From: Liolophura sinensis
Taxonomy: Eukaryota; Mollusca; Polyplacophora; Chitonida; Chitonidae
Assembly (NCBI RefSeq): GCF_032854445.1
Contig: NC_088300.1
Location: 19,945,608 to 20,009,607 of the forward strand
DNA: 64,000 nt
Direction: 5' to 3'
Positions 24,841-36,140 of this stretch are shown one piece after another. The position numbers were made by a program, and so were the translations under genes. Every line of letters starts with the position of its first letter. The stretch's first letter is position 1. Under the pieces are notes generated by a model. It was given only the letters and a program-made list of their open reading frames with translations. It did no database searches and had not been told where the DNA came from.

Positions 24841-25295
24841 GATTATACGACAGACCCAGAAGTACTTGTGTGAGGTCAACTTTGACTTCGCTTCCTATGT
24901 ATGAAATGGGTTGAGATAATATGCGTTCAGCAGAAGTATGCTGTTAGTGGTGTAGATGGGAGAATTATACGTCTCGCCTCGAAGTATGATCTCGGAATTG
25001 CTCCTTTCTGTGTTATAAGGGAAGACTGCACTGAAGTTACTCTAGCTGGTTGAAATTTAAACTTGTATGATACTGAAGAATTATACAACCCTCCATGAAG
25101 TATGACTTCTGAATTACTTCATCTCACGTAAAATGGGAGAAATCCGATGCGACTACCCCACAGTGGGTTGGAGATTGAACTTTCATGGCGTTGTTCAGTT
25201 ATACGTCTGATCGGATAGTACAGCTACAGAGTCTAGGATGTGCGTGGTATAAGACGGGAGCATTATACGGTCTGTAGAAAAGTACGATGTCTGGT
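24841..25295. repeat. Degenerate ~118-bp repeat leading into the first exon
   Basis: The motif GAATTATACG(N)CTC..CGAAGTATGAT recurs at 24841, 24961, 25078, 25197 (shorter) and 25262, spaced near 118 bases for the first three. Copies are strongly diverged. The last copy, CATTATACGGTCTGTAGAAA then AGTACGATG, contains the ATG used as start of the next gene. Confidence 0.5.
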
Positions 25296-28200
25296 TTACA
25301 CGTCGTGTGTCTGTGGACTCTGTGGCTTGTGAGTAACGCTCTAATCCACGCCCTCACCTCAGGGATGCAGTCTGCGTTTGACGTCATCCACACTCCCGTA
25401 AGAAACATAGCGAGTCGTAGCATTGCATGTTCTTCTCACATCTTAATGGTAATGCTAACTGATTATAGAGACAGGTCATTAACTTTGTTAGTTCGTCGCT
25501 GAGATTTCCAGCCCAGGGCTACATGAGCCCAATTCAGTCATCAACATTGAATAGGTGGTTTACAAATTAGCGCTCACGTACAGTTTCACTGAGTGAAGTC
25601 TTTCCCAAGGCTATAATCAAACATAATTATATCGCCATGTGAGGATTAAACTGAACACGAAATCGTTTACATACATACAATCTTATAAAATACATTGTTT
25701 GGCACTGGTTAGCTCACGGATTAATTGCTCTGCATGTGTTTTTAAACTTATTCACCTGAGAAATGTAATGGTTCGCTTAAATTTTCTTAACAAATATTTA
25801 AATTGTTTCACAGTCGTCTCAAAAACTCAATTTAAATTGCTCGCATGCTAGTAAATGTAGCATCATTTCTAGAAATGAGATGGCAATAAGTCAACAGGGT
25901 AAGTTTCGCTGAAGTCATCAAACTTCAACACTTTTGCCTGCAGGTGATGCAATGTAACGACTCTTGTGCAAGATTGGTCCCAGAAGAGTTCCTATTCCTT
26001 GAGACGGCCCCATGTCCTCCCGTTTGGAACCTCTCATTAATCTGTCAACACAGCTCCCGCCTGGACTGTGACGAGGTGGCGGCCATCTTGGATCGTTGTA
26101 TTTCTCAGTATGACGTAGACTGTGATACTGTGTTCTCCGCACTAGATGCTTGTGTTTGTGACTTCAACTTGACTTGTTCTTCTTTGAACGACACGTATTT
26201 CAACAACTGTGGCTGGAAAAACAGAGATTATTCGTGTCGACGTCCTCCGACAACTTTAGTTGTTCCTTCTTCAGGTGTCCCTGGTGGAAACACCACACCG
26301 TCAGCTGTGGAAAATAGTACTTCTCTGTCTGACGCTGGAGATAAAACAGTAGATGGGGTGCAGCCCGTGACAACGGAGGCGACCACCCCTCTGATTGGCG
26401 GGTCGGTGACGCCCCCCGGACTGTCATGTGACTCGACTTGCATCGTGGTAGCAGTGTTGGGCCCGGCCGTGCTCATGGTTACGCTGATTGTATTATACCG
26501 GTGTTACATAAGGTGAGTGATATGAAGTCGTTGTTTGATGTAAGAGACGCTTACAGATTGTGATAACTCTGTGATACCGGGTGAACATATCAGTGATTAA
26601 TATGGTGACCGGGGTATTAGCCGTGTTTATGATAATGATAAATGTGTCACACTAAGCTTTCCAGAAGTGAGTGACGTGAGCCGTATCAAGATTATGACTG
26701 ACACAGTGACTGAATGAGTGACCCATTTTGTGATGATGATAATAGTGTGACATCGAAGTTACCAAAGGTTAGTAATGTATAAGTATCGACATTGCGACCA
26801 ACACATTGACTGGTTGAGTGAGTTGTGATTGCGATAAGTGTGTGATGCCGATCGTTGGCAAAGTAGGGTGATGTGCTATACCCCCACATTGTGACCGACA
26901 CAGCGACCGCGTTTGTGAGGGAGTAACCAAAGACGAGTGGTCTGTTATAGCCCCACACTGTGACCAACACAGCGACCGCGTTTGTGAGGGAGTAACCAAA
27001 GACGAGTGGTCTGTTATAGCCCCACACTGTGACCGACACGGCGACCGTGTTTGTGAGTGAGTGACGGAAGGTGAGTGATGTGCTACATCCCCACACTGTG
27101 ACCGACACAGCGATTTTATGAGAGAATGGCCAAAAGTAATGATGCCCAAGTAACGTTAATGATTGACGCAATGGCTGAGTGACTAACGATATTTGTGTGA
27201 TATCGAAGTTACCAAAGGTTAGGGATGTACCTGGTACCAACATTGTAATCGACACAGTGACTAAGTGAGTGACCGTGTCTGTGATAAAGACGATCACATC
27301 GCGGTAAACATGGAAAGGTGAGTGATGAACACGTGGTTGACACAATGACTGACTGAGTGACCATATGTGTGATGACAATTATAAGTTGACTTTGTGGTTA
27401 ACAACGGTAAGTTATGTGGCACATTAGCTTTGTGATCGACGCAGTGACTATGCAAGTGAGTGAATGTGAATGACATGTGTGACTCTATTGGTTAGTGGTG
27501 TACATGTATCAGCACCGTGAATGACACAGTGATTGAGTGTTTGTGATTACGATAATGGTGTGACATTACAGTGGGTACATATATGATAGACCAACGATGG
27601 AATGATTCATCCTGGCGAAGTGATCGCGAGGGGGGTAGATTAGATCATGGGGGTAAGCCTATATAGACCTCCATGATCACATGAAAGTTGACCAATTGAT
27701 GCATGTATCGACTAACCCATGGAATTGATTGCTGTTCTGCGGGTCAAATCTTCTTTACTGCATTAAACATTAGTCAATCAATAAATCGATAAGTTATAAG
27801 ATCTTTGCTTACAGATATAACAAGCGGACAGGAAAGACCGGACCGGTTCCTATGACCAAGGTCAATTCCATCGACTCTACTACAAAGGTTTGTAAAGTCG
27901 TAAGCGACACTTTCCTGTGTTTCGGTTTATAATATTGGTGTTTTATGTTATGCTACTAGGGCGCGTGACTTTTGGTCGTATTGTCTTATTTAAATGGTTC
28001 GTTCTAGTTTTTAAGATTACCATGCAGTGGAAAAATTGGATGAACAGACAATTCGTAAATATAGCGATGACGATACATTGGTGTCTTTACACGAGTGTGT
28101 TTACTAACTTTGGTGTCTTTACAAGAGAATGTTTACTAACTTTGGTGTCTTTACACGAATATGTTCACTAACTTTTGTGGATGAAACAAGGGTACAATCC

Positions 28201-31200
28201 TGAACAGCTGCCTGTCCACATAGCGGGATAAACGAAGTCACGTCAAGTTTTGAAAAGTTACAAGAGCAGACATTATGCAAGAAAAACAGAGAAAATCAAG
28301 TTTAGCTTACATGTTCAGAACGGAATTACGCGAAAACCCGGAAGACAGAAAAGAGAGACAATATGATTAGCAATATCTTTATCAAGTATAACAGCACACT
28401 TAGCCGTCTACGTACGGCTCTGGGATACACATGGAGTTCTTATTTTATTTTAAATGCTCCGTTTTTTTTTTGACAAGCGGCGAACATAATGTTGTTTTGG
28501 AATAACCTTAGCCCATATGTATTGAATTATATATTTGCTTTTTCCGTAAAGATTTTGTAGTGTTACGAAGGTGTTTATGCCAAAAGAAAACAGGTATATT
28601 ATCTAATTCTACTTAAACCTTATAGGGGGCGTGCAGTTTGCTACTAGTTAAGCATTTGGATAAAAATAAAACCCTAAATGAGGTAAAATGACAAAAGGCC
28701 GTATTTCACTGGTTACGTGTGAACATTTGTCAGCTATCTCACAGTAGTCGCTGCTCTTGTTTTATTCTTCATGCTATACGTATATCATTCAAAGATATAT
28801 TGGGAAAAGCAGTATTGAACAAATATTTCTAATTCTATAGATTCCTGGGTGTGGTGGTATTGCCCTGGTAATGCCAAACTGATTAATTCACTCCATTTAT
28901 AGAAATTTACGCCTTATATATGTGCTCATAATGCAAAGTTTGTGATTTACATATTGAATTATTTGTTTTGTAATTGTGTTTTTATGATGTTTGGTATTTG
29001 ATCAAACCTCATTGCTCATGGAGATATCTGTGAATTATACGACATGAATTTGCGATGCCAATTAATAGCAATTGTTCACCATATTAACTGTTCTTGCTCT
29101 TCCCCATTTATAGCCTTGAAGACAATACTCCAAACATCTCACGGTAATTCAGTGTGTCCCACGTTTTCTCCAAATCTGTCCACTGCTTTAATCTCCTTGT
29201 GCTTTCCATGTTTTGCCAACACATCGCTTAACAACGCTTTTATCTGACAAGACCGCCATACCGCATTCCGTTTGTCAATAGTACACGGCATAGATTTTGA
29301 AAGTCACCATAAGTTTCTAGTAAAGACCGCCTTGTGCAGCACTGTGTTTTTTTTTACACCTTTAGGCATATTTGTGACATCCCATCACTGTGCAATAGAC
29401 TGTATACAGCAACAGTATTCCATCAACTTGTTTTAAGTTTAAACCCCTAACCTTTGGCAAGTTACTGGTGAACTCTTCCACATGAGACGAACAGAACTGC
29501 TCTCCACATTATTGGAAAACAAGTGGTCTCCAGCGAACCGGTAGATTGAGCGAACGACAATACCATGAGCGTTGGCGATCGCTTATTGTCAACAAGATCC
29601 CACAGGCAGTGAGATCGGGTAAATCTAAAGATCTGCCTCGCACCTCTTGTGTCTAAGGAATGAACCCTTTGTGTGATCACAAGTTTATATTGAATTAGTT
29701 TCATTGAATTAAGTGCAGTGATATTTGAAATATATGCTGTGGGTTTTATGAACCGTTAGGATTGGTTCACAATCTTATTTTGGTACTGGTACACTCAGTT
29801 AAGTCTGCTAAACAGTTATTCTGACATCTCAGGCTTAATTAATCTATGTGACATTAAGAATATTATGAGGCAATATCCGCTTTTCCTATTGGTTAAAAGA
29901 GGTTAGCGCAAGGAAACCGAACTGGTTGTCCCAGTGTCTGCATAATATGACTGGGTGTCATGTCTGGTGTCTTCGGCATGATACTTTATTGACGGCAACA
30001 CTTTAGCGTCATGGGCTTTCCCAGTCAGAAGAAGACATAGGATATGCTCACACCCCTTATGACCCCTCGTCGTCATATGGCTGAAAAACTGTTAAGTACC
30101 ACATTAAACTCCAAGCATACATACATAAGTACATACACACATACATACGTACGTAGGTATGCATATGTTTGGCTGCTCTGCTTTGTTCGGAAATTCTTAA
30201 AGGCATACTTTTGAAAGATCTTTTAAAACATGTTTACTTTCATTCTGAACTGATTTTATCCCACACTTCAGCAAAAGCGAGTTATATTTATTTTGTCTTT
30301 TTGTCTGTTGGTCTTTCGAGCTGGTTTCCGTATAATAACTACAGATAGTATTGTCCGCTTTTAATAAAATTTGTGTGCAGGATTACTGCATGTGTGCACG
30401 GCTGTATGTTTGAAATCCAGTGTGCGCGAAAATAATTGCTTCAGATATTGTCCCATTTTGAAGAAAAAGGTTTTACATGGAGACTCATCTTTCCTCCTCA
30501 TAAGAACTAAGCATTCTGTCATACCGTGCTTTCCATAACTTGCTGAGTTTTGCATTAGGAGAATCTACAGGTGAAGATCGAAAAAAGCTTGTCCCATTCA
30601 ACGCAGGATACATATTCACCGATTTTTCGTGTTATCCATAATATGTTGGCTTCCTCTTAAAACATTTGCTGACTCGTTGCTATACATCTGCCACGAATGC
30701 TACTCTTTTGATGCAACTATGCTTAATTCTCATTAACCTAGCATAGAAAAAAGAAAGACTATTACCATCTCCTTTTCCTTTCAAATTGTGTGTTGATGTT
30801 TGTTTTCATTACTAGTATTTTATACTACATACCGTAGAATTGCCTGCTATAGCTGACGTCATTTAATGTATAAGTATTTATTTATTTGATTGTTGTTTAA
30901 AGCCACACTTAATGTTTGCGTTTGTATATCGTCCTGTAGAAATCAGTCTGCATTCTTGAGAATTATTGGAATGTGTACTGTAAATATTACCAGCGTAAGG
31001 GAAGTCTTTGACCCTTCTCCGCATCGATCAAATGTCGATATACTTACTATGCACATAACTATATATTCCAATTCTTTTTAGTCATATATACCGTAACGAT
31101 ACTATATTCCTGTTCTTTTTAGTCATATATACCATATATCCTGTATCAGTGATATATTCATGTTCTTTTTAGTCATATATAGGCTGTCGTGTATGCTGTA

Positions 31201-32301
31201 TCAGTACTATATATTCTTGTTTTCTTTTAGTCATATATACCGTATATACCCTATCAGTACTATATTCCTGTTTTGTTTTAGTCATGTATACATTATATAC
31301 TATTTCAGTACTATATTCCTGTATAGATTTAGTTATCATACCGTAAATACTGTATAAGTACTATATTCCTGTTTTGTTTAGTCATACGTACCGTATATGC
31401 TGTATCAGCACTATCGCCTATTATCCCTATGTTGTCGACACAGACACGCACGTGCACACACGCGCACCAGTGAGAACTTAGGGGAGTAAACCATGTTGCT
31501 ATATATTGCAAAATCTAACCTTGCAAAGTCATAAAATTAAAGAATAAATAATTATGGCTTTATGCCACATGACTAGTATTTCGTGGCGATGGTCATACTG
31601 AAAGGAAGATCGTATCAATTTCACGCAAATGCCAAGAAGTTATTATTTGGCCAGTAAATAAGTTACTTCTAGCCTCAGAGAACTTGAAACTTCATTCTTC
31701 CTAAAGAAATTCTTTTGATATTCTATCTACTACGCCATCAACGAAGGATATCGATTCTACTCGTTTTAGCTCTAGTTCGAAGAGTGACATTGACATTGTG
31801 CCCATAAATATGTGTTTCGTATAAAGCTGTGAACAGCAACGTCGAGGATCGAATCCAGAGCTCGCTAGTCCGTCCGCGGGAGGTTTTTTTTTGGCTGACT
31901 GGCTAAATAAATAAATAAACATATGTTTTCTGTTGCAGGAGACCAAATTCATTACATCTAATGGCATTCATCCTGGGGAGAAAAAACAACTCAAAATCCC
32001 GCCAGTGGAGAAACCCTTCGGCAGCAACATAAAGGCGTCTCTCAAAGTTGGGCGGCCTTGCAGTAATTTCTGTACTGGAATGTTCAATACCACAGACACA
32101 GACACCATTCCCTATTACAACAGCCGGACGTTGCCTGTGGGTTCGGCCTGGGACAGTGTCACGATGTCCGGCACGGAAACCATGACTTTCCGAATTCCGA
32201 GGCCCTCTCTGGTGACCACCTTCCAGTACAAGCCGGAGGAACCGCAGATGTTTGACACCTTAGTCGGATACACAAACCCTGTATATGAGGAGACGATCTG
32301 A
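25287..32301 (+). CDS. Unrecognised Cys-rich single-pass membrane protein (4 exons)
   Basis: Exons 25287-25397, 25944-26512, 27815-27887 and 31939-32301 give 371 residues. Junctions use GT-AG (CCC/GTAAGA, AAG/GTGAGT, AAAG/GTTTGT; acceptors GCCTGCAG, GCTTACAG, TGTTGCAG), and phases 0, 2, 0 agree. Residues 1-22 (MSGLHVVCLWTLWLVSNALI..) look like a signal peptide. Residues about 40-133 hold 12 cysteines (CNDSC at the start, ACVC later) and several N-glycosylation sites (NLS, NLT, NDT). A Ser/Thr/Pro-rich stalk follows, then a membrane helix at about 203-223 (CIVVAVLGPAVLMVTLIVLY) and a basic stop-transfer (RCYIRYNKR). The cytoplasmic tail of about 145 residues ends GYTNPVYEETI, with an NPxY motif of the kind bound by PTB domains or used in endocytosis. 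I infer a cell-surface receptor or adhesion protein. The paired helical cysteines faintly recall GFR-alpha/GAS1 domains, but this is speculation. Confidence 0.75.
25398..25943 (+). other. Intron 1 of the membrane-protein gene
   Basis: 546 bases, GTAAGA...GCCTGCAG, AT-rich, with nothing else recognised. Confidence 0.7.
26650..27560. repeat. Minisatellite in intron 2
   Basis: Diverged units built on GTGACCGACACAGTGACTGA, GAGTGACC, TGTGATGATGATAATAGTGT and ATCGAAGTTACCAAAGGTTA recur across 0.9 kb. A younger core at 26882-27060 has two to three 69-base units, with TGTGAGGGAGTAACCAAAGA and CGAGTGGTCTGTTATAGCCC almost identical. Open frames here on the minus strand (up to 228 codons) are repeat artefacts. 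Confidence 0.85.
28079..28175. repeat. 32-bp tandem repeat x3
   Basis: Three units of TTGGTGTCTTTACACGAGTG followed by TGTTTACTAACT, with minor changes. Confidence 0.85.
29440..29545 (-). mobile_element. SINE D fragment
   Basis: Contains CTAACCTTTGGCAAGTTACT, GGTGAACTCTTCCACATGAG and GAAAACAAGTGGTCTCCAGC, matching the order of blocks at 5857 and 60115. Confidence 0.6.
29930..30130 (+). mobile_element. SINE C body, head truncated
   Basis: Contains ATGACTGGGTGTCATGTCTG, GTGTCTTCGGCATGATACTT, ACGGCAACACTTTAGCGTCA, CAGTCAGAAGAAGACATAGG, CCCTCGTCGTCATATGGCTG and the tail CACATTAAACTCCAAGCATA, followed by an ACAT-rich stretch. Confidence 0.8.
31040..31420. repeat. ~50-bp tandem repeat in intron 3
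   Basis: Seven or so units of TACTATATTCCTGTTTTGTT, TTAGTCATATATACCGTATA and TGCTGTATCAG, with moderate divergence. AT-rich, with no long frame of interest. Confidence 0.9.
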
Positions 32302-32384
32302 GTATTGATGCTAAACACCAAACAGGTGTGTGATGAAACAATCTAAATATTGACGTTTATAACTACCAAATGTTTATATGTTGA

Positions 32385-32985
32385 ACAATGCCTGTTATAC
32401 ACATCTGTGTCTGTGAGGCCTGTTACTGAACAATGACAGTTATATCACCTGAGGATGGTGCATGAGGTCTGTTACCGCTACTGAACAATGACGGTCACAT
32501 CCTCTCAGATTGGTAGATGAAGTATGTTACTTAACAGTGGCGGTAACCTCACCTCTCAGTGGTGCACGAGGTATGTTACTGAACAATAACGGTGTCAGCA
32601 CCTCTTTCTGGTAGATGAACGATGTTACTGAACAATGACAGTTGCATCACCTGGTGAGGGCTGTTTATGAACACTGAAATGGAAGGTTATTCTGTATCCT
32701 TGGTTAGTGAACAATGAGTGTGTATGTTAAACGCTAAAAGTGACTACAGAACATAACGTGCTTGTAAAAAACACGTTATCACCTCTGACTGGTGGATGAG
32801 GTATGTTACCGAACAATGACAGCTGCAATCTTTCTGAGTAGTGGATGAGATATGTTACCGAACAATGACAGCTGCATCACCTCTGATTGGTAGATGAGGT
32901 ATGTTACCGGACAACGACAGCTACATCAACTGCAACAGCTGCTACTGAACAATGGTTTGTAACTGGTGAGGGTTGTTTATGAACA
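32385..32985. repeat. ~49-bp degenerate repeat in the 3' flank/UTR
   Basis: Starting about 85 bases after the stop codon at 32301, roughly ten units contain GATGAGGTATGTTACTGAAC, AATGACAGTTGCATCACCT and CTGATTGGTA. They are likely to be transcribed as 3' UTR unless polyadenylation occurs in the first 80 bases, where no AATAAA was seen. Confidence 0.8.
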
Positions 32986-33884
32986 CTTACATGGGTTATA
33001 GCTTCTCTGTCTTTGACTAATGAGAGCTATTTCTGAACTGGTGGAGTGTATGCTAAACTGTGAGAGTAGCAACAGAACACACCATGCATGTAAACAGCCA
33101 GATATATAGGCTGCTCGCTGGCCGAGCGGTATCAGGAGCTTCCATTTTAGACCGCGAATGAGACATCGTGCTATGTCTCCGAAGTGACGTGTTCGACTTG
33201 TGAGGTAGGACATTCAACTACTAAGACTCCTGTAACTTCAAATTTGTTCGTATCTAGGTTCCAGGATGCCTGCTTCCAATTCACAATTTATTTCATTAAA
33301 GGGAAATTGTTCATGCTGTTTTCTTCATGAACGATACTTCATTTACAACAAAGAGCGAATGGTGTGATCTTACGAGGACCTGTCTGGATCTGGAAAGAAA
33401 ATGTGACGCAGTTGTACATTATAGCTGCTGGATAATGCTGCGTAAGTTCAGAAAATGATTCTCCCTCAAAACCTTTTTACTCATTAAAAGCGTTTTCCAA
33501 AATGTTGCTAAATGACGGAGGGCACTAGAGCTTAAACAAGGAGTAGATGATAATGTATTTACTGAAATATTTCCGAAGCCTGTGCCACGAAAATTAAATC
33601 AGCATTTAAAGTCTGGATATAATACGTAATGTATGGGCGAAGAGGTTGTAAATTTATCTTTTATGTTAAGATTTTCCAATTTTAACTCAAAGGTTCCAAA
33701 AATAAGGAATTAAATGACATTTCAAATTTTGACTAAATTCAAAACTGACTTTGTGGAATCGACCCCATGCATGAGCTTTTTCTTAACTGAACATCTGGAT
33801 ACATATATATTCTGTCTTTCAACTCTTGCCTGTTGCATAGAAATAATATCTGTGCTGTCCTTGGATTTCCCAGGGATGTTATCA
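32986..33884. other. Unannotated interval
   Basis: A tRNA-like stretch (CTGGCCGAGCGGTATCAGGA with a weak GTGTTCGACTTG box B) sits at 33115-33205 and may be a decayed SINE head or tRNA pseudogene. Nothing else recognised. Confidence 0.4.
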
Positions 33885-35005
33885 TCTCAACGTTTTGGGC
33901 CATAGGGCACTGTCTTCATCAAATGTTTTGGGCCATAGGGCACAGTCTTCGTCAAATGTTTTGGGCCATAGGGCAGTGTCTTCATCAAATGTTTTGGGCC
34001 ATAGGGCACTGCCTTCATCAAACGTTTTGGGCCATTGGGCACTGCCTTCATCAAACGTTTGGGCCATTGGGCACTGTCTTCATCAAATGTTTTGGGTCAT
34101 TGGACACTGTCTTGATCAAACGTTTTGGCCATTGGACACTGTCTTCATGAAAGATTTTGGACCATTGGGCTATGTCTCCATCAAACGTTTTGGACCATTG
34201 GGCTTTGTCTTCATCAAACGTTTTGGGCCATTGGACACTGTGTTGATCAAACGTTTTGGACCATTGGGTTCTGTTTTCATCAAACGTTTGGGCCATTGGA
34301 CACTGTCTTCATCAAACCCTTTGGACCATTGGGCTATGTCTTCGTCAAACGTTTTGGGCCATTGTACAGTCTTCTTCAAACGTTTTGGACCATTGGGCTA
34401 TGTCTTCGTCAAACGTTTTGGGCCATTGTACAGTCCTCTTCAAACGTTTTGGACCATTGGGCTATGTCTTCGTCAAACGTGTTGGGCCATTGGACACTGT
34501 CTTAATCAAGCGTTTTGTACCACTGGGTTATGTCTTCATCAAACGTTTTGGGCCATTGGATACTGTCTTCATCAAACGTTTTGGACCATTGAGTTATGTC
34601 TTCATCAAACGTTTGGGGTCATTGGACACTGCCTTGATCAAACGTTTGGGTCAATGGGCTCTGTCTTCATCAAACGTTTTGGGCCATTGTACAGTCTTCT
34701 TCAAACGTTTTGGACCATTGGGCTATGTCTTCGTCAAACGTGTTGGGCCATTGGACACTGTCTTAATCAAGCGTTTTGTACCACTGGGTTATGTCTTCAT
34801 CAAACGTTTTGGCCATTGGACACTGTCTTCATGAAAGATTTTGGACCATTGGGCTATGTCTCCATCAAACGTTTTGGACTATTGGGCTATGTCTTCATCA
34901 GACGTTTGGGCCATTGGACACTGTCTTCATCAAACATTTTGGACCATTGGGCTATGTCTTCATCAGATGTTTTGGGCTATTGGGCACTGTCTTCATCATG
35001 CACTT
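33885..35005. repeat. 33-bp minisatellite, ~34 copies, with internal duplications
   Basis: Unit TGTCTTCATCAAACGTTTTG followed by GGCCATTGGGCAC. Because 33 is a multiple of 3, frames stay open for hundreds of codons on both strands until single-base length changes shift them (the longest encodes 372 residues of an 11-residue repeat). There is no start context, splice or domain support. Multi-unit blocks recur about 260 bases apart (near 34428 and 34689), and a block near 34121 recurs near 34808, showing growth by block duplication. Confidence 0.97.
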
Positions 35006-35099
35006 ATCACTGATCATAATGGAGACGTTCGCCATTAAAACTCCGTGTCCTATAATAGGATCATCAAGTTTGGGCTATAGGTCTGAGAGAAAAGTATTA

Positions 35100-35145
35100 G
35101 TAATATAGTATTAGTAATATAATATAATATATATATATATTATGT
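35100..35145. repeat. AT-rich simple repeat
   Basis: Two TAGTATTAGTAATATA-like units followed by ATATAATATATATATAT. Low-complexity sequence next to the minisatellite. Confidence 0.75.
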
Positions 35146-35340
35146 AAGACTCTGATGCTGTTATGTTCTGTGTCTGACATAATGAGTCACACCGGTCTGG
35201 GCACATGGAGCATTGTATATATCTGGGCCATTCAGAAACTAAAGGGCCGAGGAACTGAATGAACAGTTTCTCCGTATTAGTAAGAGCTTCTTTACTTAAC
35301 TGGCTGCAAGTATTTACCGCATGGAAAATACTCACATTTA

Positions 35341-35580
35341 TTCATTTATTTATTTATTTGATTTTTTTTTATTGGTGTTTTACGCCGTACTCAAGAATAT
35401 TTCACTTATGCGACGGCGGCCAGAATTATAGTGGGCGGAAACCGGGCAGAGCCCGGGGGAAACCCACGACCACCCACAGGTTGCTGCTAAATCTTCCCAC
35501 TTACGGCCGGAGAGGACTTGAACTCTCAGCGACCACATACTCATTTATTTGATTGTTGTTTAACACCATGCTTAAGATGG
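35341..35580 (-). mobile_element. SINE A copy interrupted by a second SINE A tail
   Basis: The + strand shows TTATTTATTTATTTGATT, then TTGGTGTTTTACGCCGTACT, CTTATGCGACGGCGGCCAGA, GGGCAGAGCCCGGGGGAAAC, CCCACTTACGGCCGGAGAGG and TTGAACTCTCAGCGACCACA. At about 35541 it switches to a new tail (TCATTTATTTGATTGTTGTT, AACACCATGCTTAAG) instead of the tRNA-like head. Confidence 0.85.
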
Positions 35581-35671
35581 GAACATTGAACTTGAGGGAA
35601 ACCAACCAATGAAACCAGCAGAATTTAATGTATATATGTTTCTATCACTACCGGACGGGTTCATTCCTGGC

Positions 35672-35880
35672 CGCCTCGGTGGCCTAATGGTTAGAACGTC
35701 TGCTTCAAAGTCGGAGGACCCTGGATCGAACCCGGAATCGGGTCATACCAAAGGCTTTAAAAAATGGTACTTGTTGCTACCTCGTTTGGCCACAGTATAT
35801 GTACACATACTTAATGGCTCCTTGTCGTCATATAAGTGAAATATTGCTAAGTTCGATGTTAAACCTCAAGCATACATATA
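35672..35880 (+). mobile_element. SINE C, intact head and tail
   Basis: The head is CCGCCTCGGTGGCCTAATGG, with box A (GGTGGCCTAATGGTTAGAACG) and box B (GGATCGAACCC). The body is shorter than in the other copies (GGTCATACCAAAGG, TGGTACTTGTTGCTACCTCG, CAGTATATGTACACATACTT). The 3' tail is CGTCATATAAGTGAAATATT then AACCTCAAGCATACATATA. This copy ties the tRNA-like head directly to the tail shared with SINE B. Confidence 0.85.
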
Positions 35881-35924
35881 TACATTCAATCACAACCTTA
35901 GACTCGGAATTTGTACATTCCCCC

Positions 35925-36140
35925 TTTCTTGAGGTTCCTGGCGTCTTGGTGACTTAGCATTGGACGACGACGCTCTTTGGCCGTTTGCGCGGTCCAGCTT
36001 TGCTCTAGGACCACTTGTCTTCCATCAATATGGTGTGAATATCTATGCATTTGCACATGTGGGAAAAGTTGGTCAGTAACTTGCCATAGGTGAGTGGTTT
36101 ACGCCTGGCTCTCCGGTTTCCTCTACCCTTAAAACTGACC
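35925..36140 (+). mobile_element. SINE D, longest copy
   Basis: Contains GACCACTTGTCTTCCATCAA, TATGGTGTGAATATCTATGC, CACATGTGGGAAAAGTTGGT, CAGTAACTTGCCATAGGTGA and CCGGTTTCCTCTACCCTTAA, the reverse orientation of the blocks at 5857, 29440 and 60115. Confidence 0.65.

Larger units (their letters stand above)
27888..31938 (+). other. Intron 3 of the membrane-protein gene
   Basis: 4.05 kb from GTTTGT to TGTTGCAG. It contains a triplicated 32-bp repeat (28079-28175), SINE D and SINE C copies near 29440 and 29930, and a ~50-bp tandem repeat (31040-31420). No other exon was recognised in it. Confidence 0.65.

Noticed and set aside
26692-27378. Minus-strand frame of 228 codons
   Set aside because: It lies within the intron-2 minisatellite of the membrane-protein gene and is repetitive (SQTRSLCRSQCG...).
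33895-35013. 372-codon open frame, plus several others on both strands
   Set aside because: The whole frame is the 33-bp minisatellite; the peptide is an 11-residue repeat that moves between frames, with no unique domain or splice support.
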